NCBI RefSeq assembly: GCF_001898315.1
Contig: NZ_MKTQ01000018.1
Coordinates: forward strand, 1 to 56,730
DNA from: Microbacterium sp. 70-16
GTDB lineage: Bacteria; Actinomycetota; Actinomycetes; Actinomycetales; Microbacteriaceae
DNA: 56,730 nucleotides
Direction of reading: 5' to 3'
The notes below the pieces were generated by a model that saw only the letters and a list, made by a program, of their open reading frames with translations, searched no databases and was not told the origin of the DNA. Both the position numbers and the translations under genes were made by a program. This document shows, in pieces, positions 56,245 to 56,730 of the stretch (position 1 is its first letter; each line of letters starts with the position of its first letter).

Positions 56245-56281
56245 CATGGCGGGCGGATGCGGGGGGCATCCGCCCGCCATG
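56245..56281. terminator. Strong hairpin between the FAD oxidoreductase and rpmB
   Basis: CATGGCGGGCGGATGC and GCATCCGCCCGCCATG are perfect 16-bp arms around GGGGG. It is 53 nt past the oxidoreductase stop and immediately before the rpmB -10 (TAGACT, 56283-56288). No T-tract. It may terminate the upstream gene and insulate the ribosomal promoter. The rest of the 238-nt gap is the rpmB leader. Confidence 0.7.
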
Positions 56282-56282
56282 C

Positions 56283-56288
56283 TAGACT
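56283..56288 (+). promoter_or_regulatory. -10 element of the rpmB-rpmG operon
   Basis: TAGACT, one of the recurrent -10 forms in this window, directly beside the hairpin. It predicts a leader of about 135 nt before rpmB, long enough for regulation. No Zur-type box is visible in the leader. Confidence 0.5.
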
Positions 56289-56429
56289 GACTCTTTGTCT
56301 GCGCACGCTCCTGTGCGTAGTTCGTATCCCACTGCCTGATCCCCGAGCTTGTCGAGGGGTGGCGTGGGGTGCAGACAAGGGATCTTGGGTGGGGCCGTCC
56401 GGCCTCACGGTACAGAAGGAGTAATCACC

Positions 56430-56666
56430 ATGGCAGCAGTGTGCCAGGTGACTGGAGCGGTTCCCGGCTTCGGTCACAACATCTCGCACTCGCACCGCCG
56501 GACGAAGCGCCGCTTCGACCCGAACGTGCAGAAGAAGACCTATTTCGTTCCTTCGCTTGGTCGCAAGATCACGCTGAACGTCTCGGCTAAGGGCATCAAG
56601 GTCATCGACGCCCGCGGCATCGAGTCGGTCGTGAAGGACCTCATCGCGAAGGGTGTGAAGCTCTAA
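56430..56666 (+). CDS. rpmB: 50S ribosomal protein L28, zinc-free form
   Basis: A 78-residue L28: [56 protein letters not shown]. Zinc-binding (C+) L28 has two CxxC pairs; here only Cys5 remains, so it is the C- form. AGAAGGAG precedes the ATG. Its stop overlaps the rpmG start by one base. Confidence 0.96.
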   Translation: MAAVCQVTGAVPGFGHNISHSHRRTKRRFDPNVQKKTYFVPSLGRKITLNVSAKGIKVIDARGIESVVKDLIAKGVKL

Positions 56667-56730
56667 TGGCGAAGAAGGCTCAGGACGTCCGTCCGATCAT
56701 CAAGCTGCGCTCGACCGCCGGCACGGGGTA
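56666..56730 (+). CDS. rpmG: 50S ribosomal protein L33 (partial, runs off the window)
   Basis: [20 protein letters not shown] is the start of actinobacterial L33. Only 21 codons are in the window. The beginning matches the zinc-free form that accompanies C- L28, but the diagnostic cysteines lie beyond the edge. Confidence 0.93.
   Translation, partial: MAKKAQDVRPIIKLRSTAGTG

Noticed and set aside
56192..56429. Zur box upstream of rpmB
   Set aside because: No TGANAA-N3-TTNTCA-like palindrome is present in the leader, unlike at 45286.
1..56730. CRISPR arrays, rRNA genes and complete tRNAs
   Set aside because: No regularly spaced repeats, no rRNA-like stretches and no full cloverleaf were found by reading; only tRNA fragments at 30.4-33.7 kb.

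Overview
The window is high-GC DNA (roughly 70% by eye) from an actinobacterium. Several things point to Microbacteriaceae, most likely Microbacterium or a close relative: the rpmB-rpmG pair at the right edge in the zinc-free form, frequent GTG starts, many leaderless promoters (TANNNT about 6 nt before an ATG or GTG), and a striking abundance of the 7-mer GGATGCC/GGCATCC. The genus is an inference; no rRNA or complete tRNA is present.

Layout. 0.1-5.3 kb is an accessory stretch rich in toxin-antitoxin (TA) modules (two Phd-PIN pairs, an AbrB antitoxin beside a broken VapC, ParD-ParE) around a zinc alcohol dehydrogenase and a DUF4192 protein. 5.3-11.6 kb carries an HtrA-like protease, a MerR regulator with an aldo-keto reductase, an NAD(P)-binding protein, a carboxymuconolactone decarboxylase-cupin-aldo-keto reductase operon and an acetyltransferase. 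11.7-25.1 kb is mixed metabolism and membrane functions: a zinc-knuckle SDR protein, NUDIX, thioesterase, a serine hydrolase-HAD fusion, DUF808, MATE transporter, alpha/beta hydrolase, LssY-C protein, Gfo/Idh dehydrogenase with an AraC regulator, VOC and DUF1801 proteins. 25.3-29.8 kb has purB, a low-molecular-weight phosphatase, a WXG100-like small protein overlapping a GHSQG lipase-like gene, and a holin-family protein.

29.8-33.8 kb is a recombination hot spot: a Doc toxin pair, a tRNA-Gln 3' fragment, an excisionase-like gene, a tyrosine integrase, a truncated second integrase, two further tRNA-like fragments and a HigB-HigA pair. 33.8-40.0 kb, on the minus strand, is a coherent reactive-sulfur (persulfide) response island: a CsoR-family repressor with the two-cysteine CstR signature, two CoA-disulfide-reductase-like flavoproteins fused to sulfur-transfer domains, a thioredoxin, a lipoprotein rhodanese, a DUF2892 protein and two tiny cysteine-rich proteins. 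CstR-type TACCCC/GGGGTA operators lie at both promoters.

40.3-45.2 kb has an aromatic/histidinol-phosphate aminotransferase followed by the E1alpha, E1beta and E2 genes of a branched-chain 2-oxoacid dehydrogenase. 45.3-50.3 kb is a zinc-homeostasis locus: Zur box, znuA-znuC-znuB, zur, and a DUF318 permease with its TIGR03943 partner. 50.3-56.2 kb has an exported beta-propeller-like protein, a 3-methyladenine DNA glycosylase, a TetR regulator, a glycosyltransferase and a covalent-FAD oxidoreductase. The window ends in rpmB and the start of rpmG.

Dispersed palindromic elements of 66-100 bp (20.2, 25.2, 26.8, 43.7 and 51.8 kb, plus one in frame inside the fusion gene at 15.5 kb), the GGATGCC signal and the paired tiny cysteine-rich proteins are the least explained features.
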